Of a stretch of 64,000 nt of DNA, positions 18,879 to 27,093 are shown one piece after another. How positions within the stretch are numbered: the stretch's first letter is position 1; each line of letters starts with the position of its first letter. The DNA is from Brachybacterium sp. P6-10-X1 (GTDB lineage: Bacteria > Actinomycetota > Actinomycetes > Actinomycetales > Dermabacteraceae), in NCBI RefSeq assembly GCF_001969445.1, contig NZ_CP017297.1:2976001-3040000 (forward strand), in the 5' to 3' direction. Under the pieces are notes generated by a model, which was not told the origin of the DNA, made no database searches, and saw only the letters and a list, made by a program, of their open reading frames with translations. The position numbers and the translations under genes were made by a program.

Positions 18879-20500
18879 GACCGTATGGTGCCCTCCGACG
18901 AGGGACGGTGGGAGGGACGTCGAGGCATGGGCGTGCGCGACGGGGAGGGTGAGTCATCCCCCCGCAGGCGTTCGACGAGTACCTCGGCGCTGATCAGGCA
19001 CATGGGCAGTCCGATGCCCGGGATCGTGGACGACCCGGCGTAGTAGAGCGCGTCCACGCGGCGGGAGACGTTCCCGGCGCGGAAGAAGGCGCTCTGGCGG
19101 AGAGTATGGGCCGGGCCCAGGATGCCGCCGCGCCAGGCACCGAGATCGTCGCGGAAGTCGGCCGGCCCGACGGTGCGGCGCACCACCACGCGGTCGGGGA
19201 GATCACCGACGCCGGCCCACCGTCCGAGCTGCTCGATCGCCTCATCGGCGAGGCGCTCCACAGCGCCGGCCCCCGCGCCGTCCACCCCGCCGTGCCCCAG
19301 CGCTGGGTCCGCCGGCGCCGGTACCAGCAGGAACAGATTCTCGTGACCGGGTGGAGCGACCGAGGAGTCCGTGGCCGACGGCTTGCACACGTACGTCGAT
19401 GCCGGCGAGGGGACGCGACCGTCGGCGATCGCCCCGAAGTTCGCGGCCCAGTCCCGAGTGAACAGGAGGGTGTGGTGGGGCAGCTGCGGCAGCTCCCCGC
19501 GGATGCCGAGCATCACCAGGACGCCGCCCGGGCTGCTGGTGCGCCGCCGCCACCACGACTCGGGGTACGTCTGCAGGCGGCGCGGCAGCAGGGTGGTCTC
19601 GACGTGGTGCAGATCGGCGGTCGCGACGACGACGTCGGCGTCCAGCGTCCGGGTCTCACCCTCGGGATCGCGCACCTGCACACCGCGGGCCGTCGCGCGG
19701 GCCCGGCCGCGCCGCCCGGTCGCGGTGACGATGCGTGTGGCCGCGGTGCCCGCATGCAGGCGCGCCCCGGAGGCGCGGGCCAGGTCGACCATGGCGTCGA
19801 TGAGAGTGGCGAACCCGCCGTGCGGGTACTGCACCCCGCCGGTCAGGTCCAGGGAGCTCATGAGGTGGTAGAGGCTCGGCGTCCGGTCCGGTGAGGAGCC
19901 GAGGAACACCGCGGGATAGCCGAGGATCTGTCGGAGGCGGGGATCGTGGAAGCGCCGCGCGACGAGCGACTCGAGCGGCTCCAGCAACAGCTGCAGGAGG
20001 CGCGGCGCCTGGCGGACGACCTCGGTCGACAGGAAGGGCCGCACGGAGTCGAACGAGGTGTAGAGGAAGCGTTCGACAGCGATGTCGTAGGTGCGCCGAG
20101 CGGAGTCGAGGTAGCGCTCCAACTGCTGACCGGCACCCGGCTCGATCGCCTCGAAGCGCTCCATGTTCTCGGTCGCCGATGCGCTGATGTCGATCGGATC
20201 GGGGTGCCCCTCGAAGAAGACGCGATATCCGGGGTCGAGCCGCTCGAGGTCGAGCTGCTCGGCGGCGGACGTGCCCAGCAGGTGGAAGAAGTGGTCGAAC
20301 ACCTCGGGCATCAGGTACCAGGAGGGGCCGGTGTCGAACCGGAAACCATCCCGCTGCCAGCGCCCTGCCCGGCCGCCGAACTCGTCGCGGGCCTCGACCA
20401 GGTCGACGTCGTAGCCCTCACGGGCCAGGAGCGCCGCGGAGGCGAGCCCGGAGACGCCACCCCCGATGATCACGACCGAGCGTCCGGAATCACGACTCAT
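18875..20500 (-). CDS. crtI: Phytoene desaturase
   Basis: FAD-dependent desaturase converting phytoene to lycopene. The 541-residue protein starts with the dinucleotide motif VVIIGGGVSGLASAALLA and the GGRAGRWQ..GFRFDTGPSW block. The C-terminal signature contains YYAGSSTIPGIGLPMCLISA, typical of CrtI. It overlaps crtB upstream and crtYc downstream by 4 nt each. Confidence 0.95.
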   Translation of the reverse strand: MSRDSGRSVVIIGGGVSGLASAALLAREGYDVDLVEARDEFGGRAGRWQRDGFRFDTGPSWYLMPEVFDHFFHLLGTSAAEQLDLERLDPGYRVFFEGHPDPIDISASATENMERFEAIEPGAGQQLERYLDSARRTYDIAVERFLYTSFDSVRPFLSTEVVRQAPRLLQLLLEPLESLVARRFHDPRLRQILGYPAVFLGSSPDRTPSLYHLMSSLDLTGGVQYPHGGFATLIDAMVDLARASGARLHAGTAATRIVTATGRRGRARATARGVQVRDPEGETRTLDADVVVATADLHHVETTLLPRRLQTYPESWWRRRTSSPGGVLVMLGIRGELPQLPHHTLLFTRDWAANFGAIADGRVPSPASTYVCKPSATDSSVAPPGHENLFLLVPAPADPALGHGGVDGAGAGAVERLADEAIEQLGRWAGVGDLPDRVVVRRTVGPADFRDDLGAWRGGILGPAHTLRQSAFFRAGNVSRRVDALYYAGSSTIPGIGLPMCLISAEVLVERLRGDDSPSPSRTPMPRRPSHRPSSEGTIRS

Positions 20501-21363
20501 CCGGTTCTCCTGGTCAGGGCGCGGGCGAGGATCCAGGCCTTCTGGGTGTCGGGCACCCGGATGCGGCGACGTCCGATCTCCGCGGCAGGAGTGGCGCGCA
20601 AGCGGTCCGCGAGGGCGCAGTACAGGCCGTGCGCGGCGCTGACCGCCCGCCGGCTGCTGAGGGGAAGCTCCCCGATGGCGGCGTCCGCGGCCGCCAGATC
20701 GGCGTCGATGTCCTCCAGCAGGACGTCACGGTCGGCGTCCGTGAAGGTGCTCCGGTCGATCCCGGGGAAGTATGCGCGCCCGAGCAGCTCCTCGTCGTCG
20801 GCGAGATCGCGCAGGAAGTTGACCTTCTGGAAGGCCGCTCCGAGCCGACGGGCGCCGGGTCGCAGGTGCTCGTAAGCCTGCGGATCGCCCTCGACGAAGG
20901 CGCACAGACACATGAGGCCGACGACCTCGGCGGATCCGTAGATGTACTCCGACAGGCTCTCCGCGGTGTGCGGGCGCGGAGACAGGTCCCGTCGCATCGA
21001 GGTGAAGAACGGCGAGACCAGCTCGTCGCCGATCCCGCACCGTCGTGCCGTCAGCGCGAACGCATGGACCACCAGATTCGCGCTCCGTCCCTGCGTCAGC
21101 GCACGCCCGGTCTCCTGCTCGAACCCGTCCAGCAGCTCGGCACGCAGCGACGGCGTGAGTCGCGGATCGGGGTCGTCGACGATCTCGTCCGCCACGCGGA
21201 CCAGCGCGTAAGTGCTGCGCACGTGCGTCCGGACCGGTTCGTCCAAGAGTCTCGACGCCCAGCCGAAGGAGGTCGAGTACCCGGCGATGACTCGCCCCGA
21301 CGCCTCCTGGGCGACCCGGTCGTACCGCGTGAGAGCGGGGAAGGGGCTGCGGCGCGCACTCAT
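20497..21363 (-). CDS. crtB: Phytoene synthase
   Basis: Condenses two geranylgeranyl diphosphates to phytoene. The 288-residue product has the two Asp-rich substrate-Mg motifs, RVADEIVDDP (about residue 62) and NFLRDLADDEELLGRAYFP (about residue 180), the second being the trans-prenyltransferase signature. ATG 21363 overlaps the tspO stop as ATGA and the end overlaps crtI. Confidence 0.94.
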   Translation of the reverse strand: MSARRSPFPALTRYDRVAQEASGRVIAGYSTSFGWASRLLDEPVRTHVRSTYALVRVADEIVDDPDPRLTPSLRAELLDGFEQETGRALTQGRSANLVVHAFALTARRCGIGDELVSPFFTSMRRDLSPRPHTAESLSEYIYGSAEVVGLMCLCAFVEGDPQAYEHLRPGARRLGAAFQKVNFLRDLADDEELLGRAYFPGIDRSTFTDADRDVLLEDIDADLAAADAAIGELPLSSRRAVSAAHGLYCALADRLRATPAAEIGRRRIRVPDTQKAWILARALTRRTG

Positions 21364-22169
21364 CCGGCCACCGTGCTCCGGGACCTGCGCAACTGCCGCA
21401 CAGCCGCGACGACCGTGGCCGCGCCGACGACAACCGCGACGATGGTGGCCGCTGTCGCGGTGATCGGTGAGTGCGGCTCACCGGCACTGCGAGCGACCGC
21501 GATCCACCCGATCCCCCACGAGATGGCGACGGGGGCCGCGATCGCCCCCCGCCCGGAGGAGGCGAGAGCGATTCCGACCCCTCCGGCGACGGCGAGCACG
21601 AGCACCGCCAACCACTCCGGGTGACCGAGGTCCGGCGCCCCGGCTCCGACCAGAGCGGCGGTGATGTTCGCACACGTCGCCACGCTGACCCAGCCGAGGT
21701 AGAGGCCGAAGGTGCCGTCGACCACGAGCAGCTCCAGCGGTCCGCGGGCGGGGGCCTTCGAGGCGCGCTGGAAGAGCACGGCGAGGACGACCACCAGCAG
21801 GACGATCATCGGCACGGTGAGGCCGACCCGACCCGCCTGGACCAGCAGGATCCACGCGGCATTGAGCAGCAGGGAGGCGATGGCGGGCCCGGCCACGCGC
21901 CGCTCGTCGGCTCGGTCCCACCACTGCCACAGCGTGTACGCTCCCAGCGCCGCATAGATGACGGTCCAGATCGAGAAGGCGGGGCCGGCAGGAGCGATCA
22001 GGGTGGCATCGCTGGCCAGGAGCCCGTCGGCGGCCTCGGAGATCGACACGCCCCCGAGGGCTCCGGCGCCGATGGCGGACCCTACGATCGCGACGACGAA
22101 GCTCGCGGTCACCGCAAGACGTCGGGCGAGCGTGCGGGGTGGCGGCGAGGACGGTTCGGCACGTGTCAT
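21360..22169 (-). CDS. tspO: TspO/MBR-family tryptophan-rich sensory protein
   Basis: A 269-residue integral membrane protein with several helices and the TspO-like FSIWTVIYAALGAYTLWQWW region. It is longer than the ~160-residue bacterial norm, with an extra pair of C-terminal helices, as in other actinobacterial members. ATG 22169 overlaps the crtE stop as ATGA. TspO proteins bind porphyrins and relate tetrapyrrole level to photo-oxidative stress; in Rhodobacter the gene (crtK) also sits among carotenoid genes. Placement between crtE and crtB here repeats that association. Confidence 0.8.
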   Translation of the reverse strand: MTRAEPSSPPPRTLARRLAVTASFVVAIVGSAIGAGALGGVSISEAADGLLASDATLIAPAGPAFSIWTVIYAALGAYTLWQWWDRADERRVAGPAIASLLLNAAWILLVQAGRVGLTVPMIVLLVVVLAVLFQRASKAPARGPLELLVVDGTFGLYLGWVSVATCANITAALVGAGAPDLGHPEWLAVLVLAVAGGVGIALASSGRGAIAAPVAISWGIGWIAVARSAGEPHSPITATAATIVAVVVGAATVVAAVRQLRRSRSTVAG

Positions 22170-23257
22170 GATGCTTCCTCCCCCACGTCTGGTACCGGCA
22201 CGAGCGCGTCCGTCGCGGTCGTGCGGATGTCGTCGACGAGGTCCGTGAGGGCGTCGGCCAGGGTCGTCGACAACCTGCTGCGCAGCGCGATCCGCAGCGC
22301 CCGGTCGAGGTAATGGTCGGCGAGATCCTGGACCGCGTCGCGTGCCCCGCACTCGGTGAGCGCCGCCCGCGCTCGCGCGGCGCCGCTGCGGTCGAGTCGA
22401 CGGTCACCGACCAAGCCGTCCAAGGCGGTCCAGGACGGCGTGGACCGCGCGTGGGCGATGAGAGCGGTGGCCTTCCCCTCGCGAAGGTCCGAGAGCGCGC
22501 TCTTGCCCGTTCGACTCTCGTCCCCGAACACCCCCAGCAGGTCGTCCAGCAGCTGGAAGCCGACCCCGAGGCAATGCCCGATCTCCCCCAGGGCGGCAAC
22601 GGTCGCCGGCGGCGCGTCGGCCAGCACGGCGGCCACGCGCAGGGGAAGCTCGAACGAGTACGAGGCCGTCTTCAGCGCGGCGACGCGCACCGTGGCGCCG
22701 ACGACGGGCTCGAGTTCGAGGCCGAGCCCGAAACGGACGTCGGCGAGCTCGCCGGTCGCCGAGGTGTGCACGGCCTCGTCGAGGAGGTCCAGCAGGCGAC
22801 CGATGATCTCCTGCTCCACGCCGCAGGTGGCGATCATGCGGGTGGCCGTCATCAGCGCGAGATCGCCGGCGAGGATCCCTGCCGCGTCGGCGTAGCGCTG
22901 CACGGAGGGCTCGGGGAGGTGACCCTCGCGGGCTTCCCCCGCGAAGGCACCGGAGACGTTCAGGCGGCCCCGACGCAGGTGGTCCCCGTCGATGACGTCG
23001 TCGTGGATCACGAACGCGGTGTGCAGCAGTTCGACCGCGGCCGCGGTCCGGGCGGCGGCCGCGGTCCGCGTGCCGCCGAGGCCCTCGTGGGTGACGAGAA
23101 GGAGGTGTGGTCGCAGTCGCTTCCCGCCCCTCAGCGCCTCGCTCACCGCGGTCCACAGTCGACGGTGATCAGCACCCAGTTCTCCGAATCGTGCAGAGCC
23201 GGTACGGATCTGCGCGTCCAGCTCGCGCTCGACCGCAGCGAGCGTCTCGTCTCCCAC
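22166..23257 (-). CDS. crtE: Geranylgeranyl diphosphate synthase
   Basis: Makes the C20 precursor for carotenoids. The 363-residue trans-prenyltransferase has the first Asp-rich motif HDDVIDGD (about residue 94) and the second DDLLGVFGDE (about residue 245); GGKRLRPHL precedes them. GTG 23257 is chosen because GGGAGG lies 4-5 nt upstream; the frame extends further upstream through the regulator region without support. It is the first gene of the overlapping crt operon, divergent from the MarR gene with the shared operator between them. Confidence 0.93.
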   Translation of the reverse strand: MGDETLAAVERELDAQIRTGSARFGELGADHRRLWTAVSEALRGGKRLRPHLLLVTHEGLGGTRTAAAARTAAAVELLHTAFVIHDDVIDGDHLRRGRLNVSGAFAGEAREGHLPEPSVQRYADAAGILAGDLALMTATRMIATCGVEQEIIGRLLDLLDEAVHTSATGELADVRFGLGLELEPVVGATVRVAALKTASYSFELPLRVAAVLADAPPATVAALGEIGHCLGVGFQLLDDLLGVFGDESRTGKSALSDLREGKATALIAHARSTPSWTALDGLVGDRRLDRSGAARARAALTECGARDAVQDLADHYLDRALRIALRSRLSTTLADALTDLVDDIRTTATDALVPVPDVGEEAS

Positions 23258-23296
23258 GTCGCCTCCCTCGAAGGATGGGCAGAGCCACAAACTAGT

Positions 23297-23307
23297 TAGC
23301 CTGGCTA
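23297..23307. promoter_or_regulatory. Putative MarR operator between crtE and marR
   Basis: TAGCCTGGCTA is a perfect 5-1-5 palindrome in the 75-nt divergent gap, next to the further half-site ACTAGTTAG. It would overlap the crtE -10 region. Corynebacterial CrtR, a MarR-type repressor divergent from crtE, binds a comparable A/T-containing palindrome. Confidence 0.6.
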
Positions 23308-23332
23308 CGTACACGAACCGTACCATGTGCAC

Positions 23333-23869
23333 ATGGCTGATGACACGGCATCTCCGCCCTCGCCTGAGCGCAGCGCGGCACAGTGCGACCCCTCGAGCAC
23401 GTCGTACTGGTTCGACGAGCGCGACACGGCCGTGACCGTGCTGCAGGCCGTGCGTGAGGTGCAGGAGGCGGGCCGCGAGATGCGTCGTCGGATGAGCACC
23501 GGCATGTCGATGAACACGACCGACCTGGAGGCCGTCCGCCATGCCATCGCCCACGAGCGAGCCGGTGACCCGCTGACGCCCAAGGCCCTCTCCCGGCACC
23601 TCGGCATCTCCGGCGCCTCGACGTCGAAGCTCATCGACCGCCTCACCCTCTCGGGTCATCTGGTCCGGGCCGACCATCCTCGGGACCGTCGTTCCGTCGT
23701 CGTGTTGGCCACGGATCACGCCCACGACCAGGTGCGCGAGCGATTGTCGGACATGCACGACCGCATGCTGACCGTCGCCCGGTCCGTGCCGGAGGACTCC
23801 CGGGCGGACACCGCCGAGTTCCTGCAGGCGATGGCGGAATGCCTGAGAGCGGAGCCCGCACCGCGCTAG
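23333..23869 (+). CDS. MarR-family regulator of carotenoid genes (CrtR-like)
   Basis: A 178-residue winged-helix protein. The recognition region is ALSRHLGISGASTSKLIDRL (about residues 84-103) and the wing is HPRDRRSVVV. It is divergent from crtE, the arrangement seen for CrtR of Corynebacterium glutamicum, which is released from DNA by isoprenoid diphosphates. ATG 23333 is used; GTG 23327 is in frame. No ribosome site is seen, so the message may be leaderless. It likely represses crtE and possibly hemH and itself. Confidence 0.85.
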   Translation: MADDTASPPSPERSAAQCDPSSTSYWFDERDTAVTVLQAVREVQEAGREMRRRMSTGMSMNTTDLEAVRHAIAHERAGDPLTPKALSRHLGISGASTSKLIDRLTLSGHLVRADHPRDRRSVVVLATDHAHDQVRERLSDMHDRMLTVARSVPEDSRADTAEFLQAMAECLRAEPAPR

Positions 23870-23959
23870 TGCGCTCCCGCGACGGGGGGCGTCACGGAGA
23901 TGGGGACAGGCGATCGTGAGCCCTCAGGGCGAGCGTTCCCAGAAAGTTCGGATCCATTC

Positions 23960-23986
23960 CCATCCGATCGGCCGTGTGCTCCGAAC
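23960..23986 (+). promoter_or_regulatory. SigK-type promoter of CHRD-sortase-PepSY operon
   Basis: CCATCC (23960-23965) and CCGAAC (23981-23986) are separated by 15 nt. The -35 equals the mycobacterial SigK consensus and the -10 differs only at the last base. The start point would be near 23993, giving a ~55-nt leader. Compare 8741-8767. Confidence 0.7.
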
Positions 23987-24047
23987 CACGTGGTGTCACC
24001 GTCCCCGACGGCCGCTCGACCGTCCGGTGCTCAACGAAGGAGTCATG

Positions 24048-24815
24048 ATGCGCACGACGACGAAGCGAATGCTCCCCCTCCTCGCGGCCACGGCCATGCT
24101 CGGCACGTTCGGGATGTCCGGCGCCGCGATGGCCGAGGGTCCCGACAGCACCTCGCTGGAGGCGAACCTGACCCAGCTGAACGATTCCGGCGCCTCCGGC
24201 ACCGCGTGGGTCACGGTCGAGGGCAACGAGGTCCACGTCAAGCTCGACAGCACGGGAATGCTCGCCGAGGCCCCGCACGCCCAGCACATCCACATCGGCG
24301 GCAAGAACCAGTGCCCCGATCCGACCATGGAGGGCACCGGGGTCGATGGCGCGATCCGCACCACCGACGCCGCGGGCGACTACGGCGGCGTCCAGGTCTC
24401 CCTGACCAAGGAGGGCGACACCAGCCCGGACAGCGCCCTGGCCGTCGAGCGGTTCCCCACCGGAGATGCGTCCTATGAGCGCACCTTCGAGGTGAGCGAC
24501 GAGGTCGCCGAGAACCTGCGCAACGGGGACGGCTCGGTGGTCCTCCACGGCGTCGACCACAACGGCAACGGCACCTATGACGGTGATCAGATGTCCGATC
24601 TGGACGAGTCCCTGCCCTCCGAGGCGACCGATCCGGCTGCCTGCGGCGCGCTCGAGATGAGCCAGATGGACGCCATGCCCGAGGGCGGCGCCGAGACCGG
24701 TGACGGCACCACCGCCGGCATCGAGAACTCCGGCGCGATGCTCGCCGGCGGAGGCCTGCTGACCGCTGCGGCGGCCGGCGCGTTCGCGCTGCGTCGTCGC
24801 CAGAGCCAGAAGTGA
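24048..24815 (+). CDS. Exported CHRD-domain protein with C-terminal anchor
   Basis: About 255 residues. The signal peptide ends around GAAMAEG (about residue 27). The CHRD-like domain carries the His cluster PHAQHIHIGG followed by a Cys (QCPDP). Near the C-terminus a Gly/Ala-rich hydrophobic stretch ends in RRRQSQK, the shape of a sortase sorting tail, but no LPXTG is present (GIENSGAML precedes it). ATG 24048 has AAGGAG 5 nt upstream; ATG 24045 is adjacent. It is first in an operon with a sortase, 1 nt apart, and is preceded by a SigK-type promoter. It may bind metal through the His cluster; this is inference. Confidence 0.82.
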   Translation: MRTTTKRMLPLLAATAMLGTFGMSGAAMAEGPDSTSLEANLTQLNDSGASGTAWVTVEGNEVHVKLDSTGMLAEAPHAQHIHIGGKNQCPDPTMEGTGVDGAIRTTDAAGDYGGVQVSLTKEGDTSPDSALAVERFPTGDASYERTFEVSDEVAENLRNGDGSVVLHGVDHNGNGTYDGDQMSDLDESLPSEATDPAACGALEMSQMDAMPEGGAETGDGTTAGIENSGAMLAGGGLLTAAAAGAFALRRRQSQK

Positions 24816-24816
24816 T

Positions 24817-25569
24817 ATGACCCCTCGGGGATCATCCCGCCGGGGCGGCGGTCGTCGGAGGACGGCCGCCGCCCTGGCGGTCCTCGCCCTGGTCGGCGCG
24901 GCGCTGCTGGTGTTCTCGCTGACCAGTCAGGTCGGCGCACCCCCGGAGCCCGAGCTGCGCTCGTCAGCCCCCTCCGCCTCGGATGGCGGCGGCACTGACT
25001 CCGAGGACGCCACCACTGCCGCGGAGCCGTCGCCGACCCCCAGCACCGAGGCATCGGAACCCACCGAGCAGCCCAGCACCGAGGACGAGACGACCTCCGC
25101 GGTCGCGGCGCCGCTGGAGCCCTCCGAACCCACGAGCCTGCGGATCCCGTCGATCGACGTCGACGAGCAGCTCTTCCCCATCGGCCTGGGCGAGAACGGC
25201 CAGCTGCTGGCTCCCCGCGGCGACCGCGCGAACCGGCCGGCGTGGTTCGAGGGATCCCCCACGCCCGGTGAGAACGGCCCGTCGGTCATCGAGGGGCACG
25301 TGACCTGGCACGGTGATCCGTCGATCTTCTTCGATCTCGGGTCTCTGAGCACCGGCGATCGCGTCGAGGTCGAGCGCGAGGACGGCACGGTCGCGACCTT
25401 CGAGGTCTACGACGCGGCCCGCTATCCGAAGGACGATTTCCCCACCCTCGCCGTCTACGGGCGCACGGAGGGTCCGGAACTGCGATTGATCACCTGCGGC
25501 GGCGACCTCGGAGCGGACGGCCACCACCTCGACAACACCGTCGTCTTCGCCCGTTTGGTCGACAGCTGA
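24817..25569 (+). CDS. Class F sortase
   Basis: A 250-residue membrane-anchored transpeptidase or hydrolase. One N-terminal helix (about residues 16-37), a ~70-residue Ser/Thr/Glu/Pro linker, then the sortase barrel (LRIPSIDVDEQLFPIG). The catalytic His is in VIEGHVTW and the Cys in LRLITCGGD; an Arg near the end (VVFARLV) could complete the triad. It follows the CHRD gene by 1 nt and precedes PepSY by 10 nt. The natural partner is the CHRD protein, although that has no LPXTG motif. Confidence 0.88.
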   Translation: MTPRGSSRRGGGRRRTAAALAVLALVGAALLVFSLTSQVGAPPEPELRSSAPSASDGGGTDSEDATTAAEPSPTPSTEASEPTEQPSTEDETTSAVAAPLEPSEPTSLRIPSIDVDEQLFPIGLGENGQLLAPRGDRANRPAWFEGSPTPGENGPSVIEGHVTWHGDPSIFFDLGSLSTGDRVEVEREDGTVATFEVYDAARYPKDDFPTLAVYGRTEGPELRLITCGGDLGADGHHLDNTVVFARLVDS

Positions 25570-25579
25570 GGATTCCGCC

Positions 25580-27028
25580 ATGACCACCACCCGGTCCCGC
25601 CAGGGATGGTTCGGGCAGCTGCTTCTGCGCCTGCACTTCTATGCCGCGATCTTCATCGGCCCCTTCATCCTGGTCTCCGCGGCCAGCGGCGCGCTCTACG
25701 CGATGACCCCGCAGCTGGAGCAGATCGTCCATGCCGAGGAGCTCACCGCCGAGTCCGACGGGCCCGCACTGCCTCTCGCCGAGCAGGTCGAGGCGGCGAC
25801 TGCGCACATGGGCCGGAGCGCGGAGCTCGCCGCGGTCCGTCCGGCACCGGAGCCGGGGGAGACGACGCGCGTGATGTTCGCGGAGGACTCGCTCGGGGAG
25901 AGCGAGACGCGCGCGATCTTCGTCGATCCCGTGTCCGCCGAGATCCGCGGCGACCTCACCGTCTACGGCACCAACGGCTCCCTGCCGCTGCGCACCTGGG
26001 TCGACCAGCTGCATCGCAGCCTGCATCTGGGCGACGTGGGCCGGTTGTACAGCGAGCTCTCCGCCTCCTGGCTCGGCGTGATCGCCGCAGCGGGTCTCGG
26101 GCTGTGGATCCGACGGGCCCGGCGCGCCCACCGGGCCCGGGACCTGATGAGACCGGACTTCCGGGCGCGCGGTTACCGTCGGACCCTGTCGCTGCACACC
26201 TCGGCGGGGGTCTGGGTGCTGCTGGGTGCGCTCTTCCTCTCGGCCACCGGCATCACCTGGTCGCAGTACGGCGGCGGGAACATCGGCACGATCCGCGAGG
26301 CCTTCGGGTTCACCACCGCGACGGTGAGCACCCAGCTGCCGACGAGTTCCGGCACGACGGGCGGCGACCACGGCGGTGAGCATGCGGGTCACGGCGATGG
26401 CGGGCACGAGGGCGGGGGCGCTGCCGAGCACGTGGCCCATGGGTCCGGCGGTCACGACTCGAGGAAGCAGCCGGGGACGGACCCGACCGTGATCGACGGC
26501 GTCCTCGCCGCCGGCCGGGCCGTCAACATCGACACCGGTCAGGTCGAGATCCTGCCGCCCGACGATGTGGAGTCCGCCTGGGTGGTGCAGGAGATCCAGC
26601 GCAGCTACCCGACCGAGGTGGATGCCGTCGCCGTCGACGGCGCCACCTTCGAGGTCGTCGACCGCACCGACTTCGCCGACCAGGACCTCGCCGCGAAGCT
26701 GACCCGATGGGGGATCGACCTGCACATGGGCACCCTGTTCGGTCTGGCGAACCAGATCGTCCTGGTCGTGATCGCCTCGGCGCTGGTCGCGATGATCCTC
26801 TGGGGCTATCGCATGTGGTGGCAGCGCCGGCCCACCCGGGGCGGGCGCAGGGTGGGCAGACCGCCGCAACGCGGAGCTCTGACCCGCGCCCCCTGGTGGG
26901 GCGTGGCCCTGGTCCTGGTCGGAGCCGTCGGCATCGCTCTGATGCTGCCGCTGATGGGTGCGAGCCTCACCGCCTTCGTGGTGCTCGACACCGCTCACGG
27001 ACGCCTCACCGCGCGCCGGGAGAGGTGA
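25580..27028 (+). CDS. PepSY-associated membrane protein with His-rich loop
   Basis: A 482-residue PepSY-TM family protein. The first helix lies near residues 17-42 (FYAAIFIGPFILVSAASGAL), with further helices near 155-175, 210-232, 390-412 and 440-470. A periplasmic-side loop (about residues 258-292) is extremely His/Gly-rich (HGGEHAGHGDGGHEGG), suggesting metal binding. PepSY-TM proteins are often linked to iron or copper reductases and envelope stress. It is third in the CHRD-sortase operon, so probably under the SigK-type promoter. Confidence 0.85.
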   Translation: MTTTRSRQGWFGQLLLRLHFYAAIFIGPFILVSAASGALYAMTPQLEQIVHAEELTAESDGPALPLAEQVEAATAHMGRSAELAAVRPAPEPGETTRVMFAEDSLGESETRAIFVDPVSAEIRGDLTVYGTNGSLPLRTWVDQLHRSLHLGDVGRLYSELSASWLGVIAAAGLGLWIRRARRAHRARDLMRPDFRARGYRRTLSLHTSAGVWVLLGALFLSATGITWSQYGGGNIGTIREAFGFTTATVSTQLPTSSGTTGGDHGGEHAGHGDGGHEGGGAAEHVAHGSGGHDSRKQPGTDPTVIDGVLAAGRAVNIDTGQVEILPPDDVESAWVVQEIQRSYPTEVDAVAVDGATFEVVDRTDFADQDLAAKLTRWGIDLHMGTLFGLANQIVLVVIASALVAMILWGYRMWWQRRPTRGGRRVGRPPQRGALTRAPWWGVALVLVGAVGIALMLPLMGASLTAFVVLDTAHGRLTARRER

Positions 27029-27093
27029 CGGCGCCCCTGCCGAGCCGGGTAGTGTTCCGGTCGACACGCCGATGCACGCAGAACGGGACCCCG

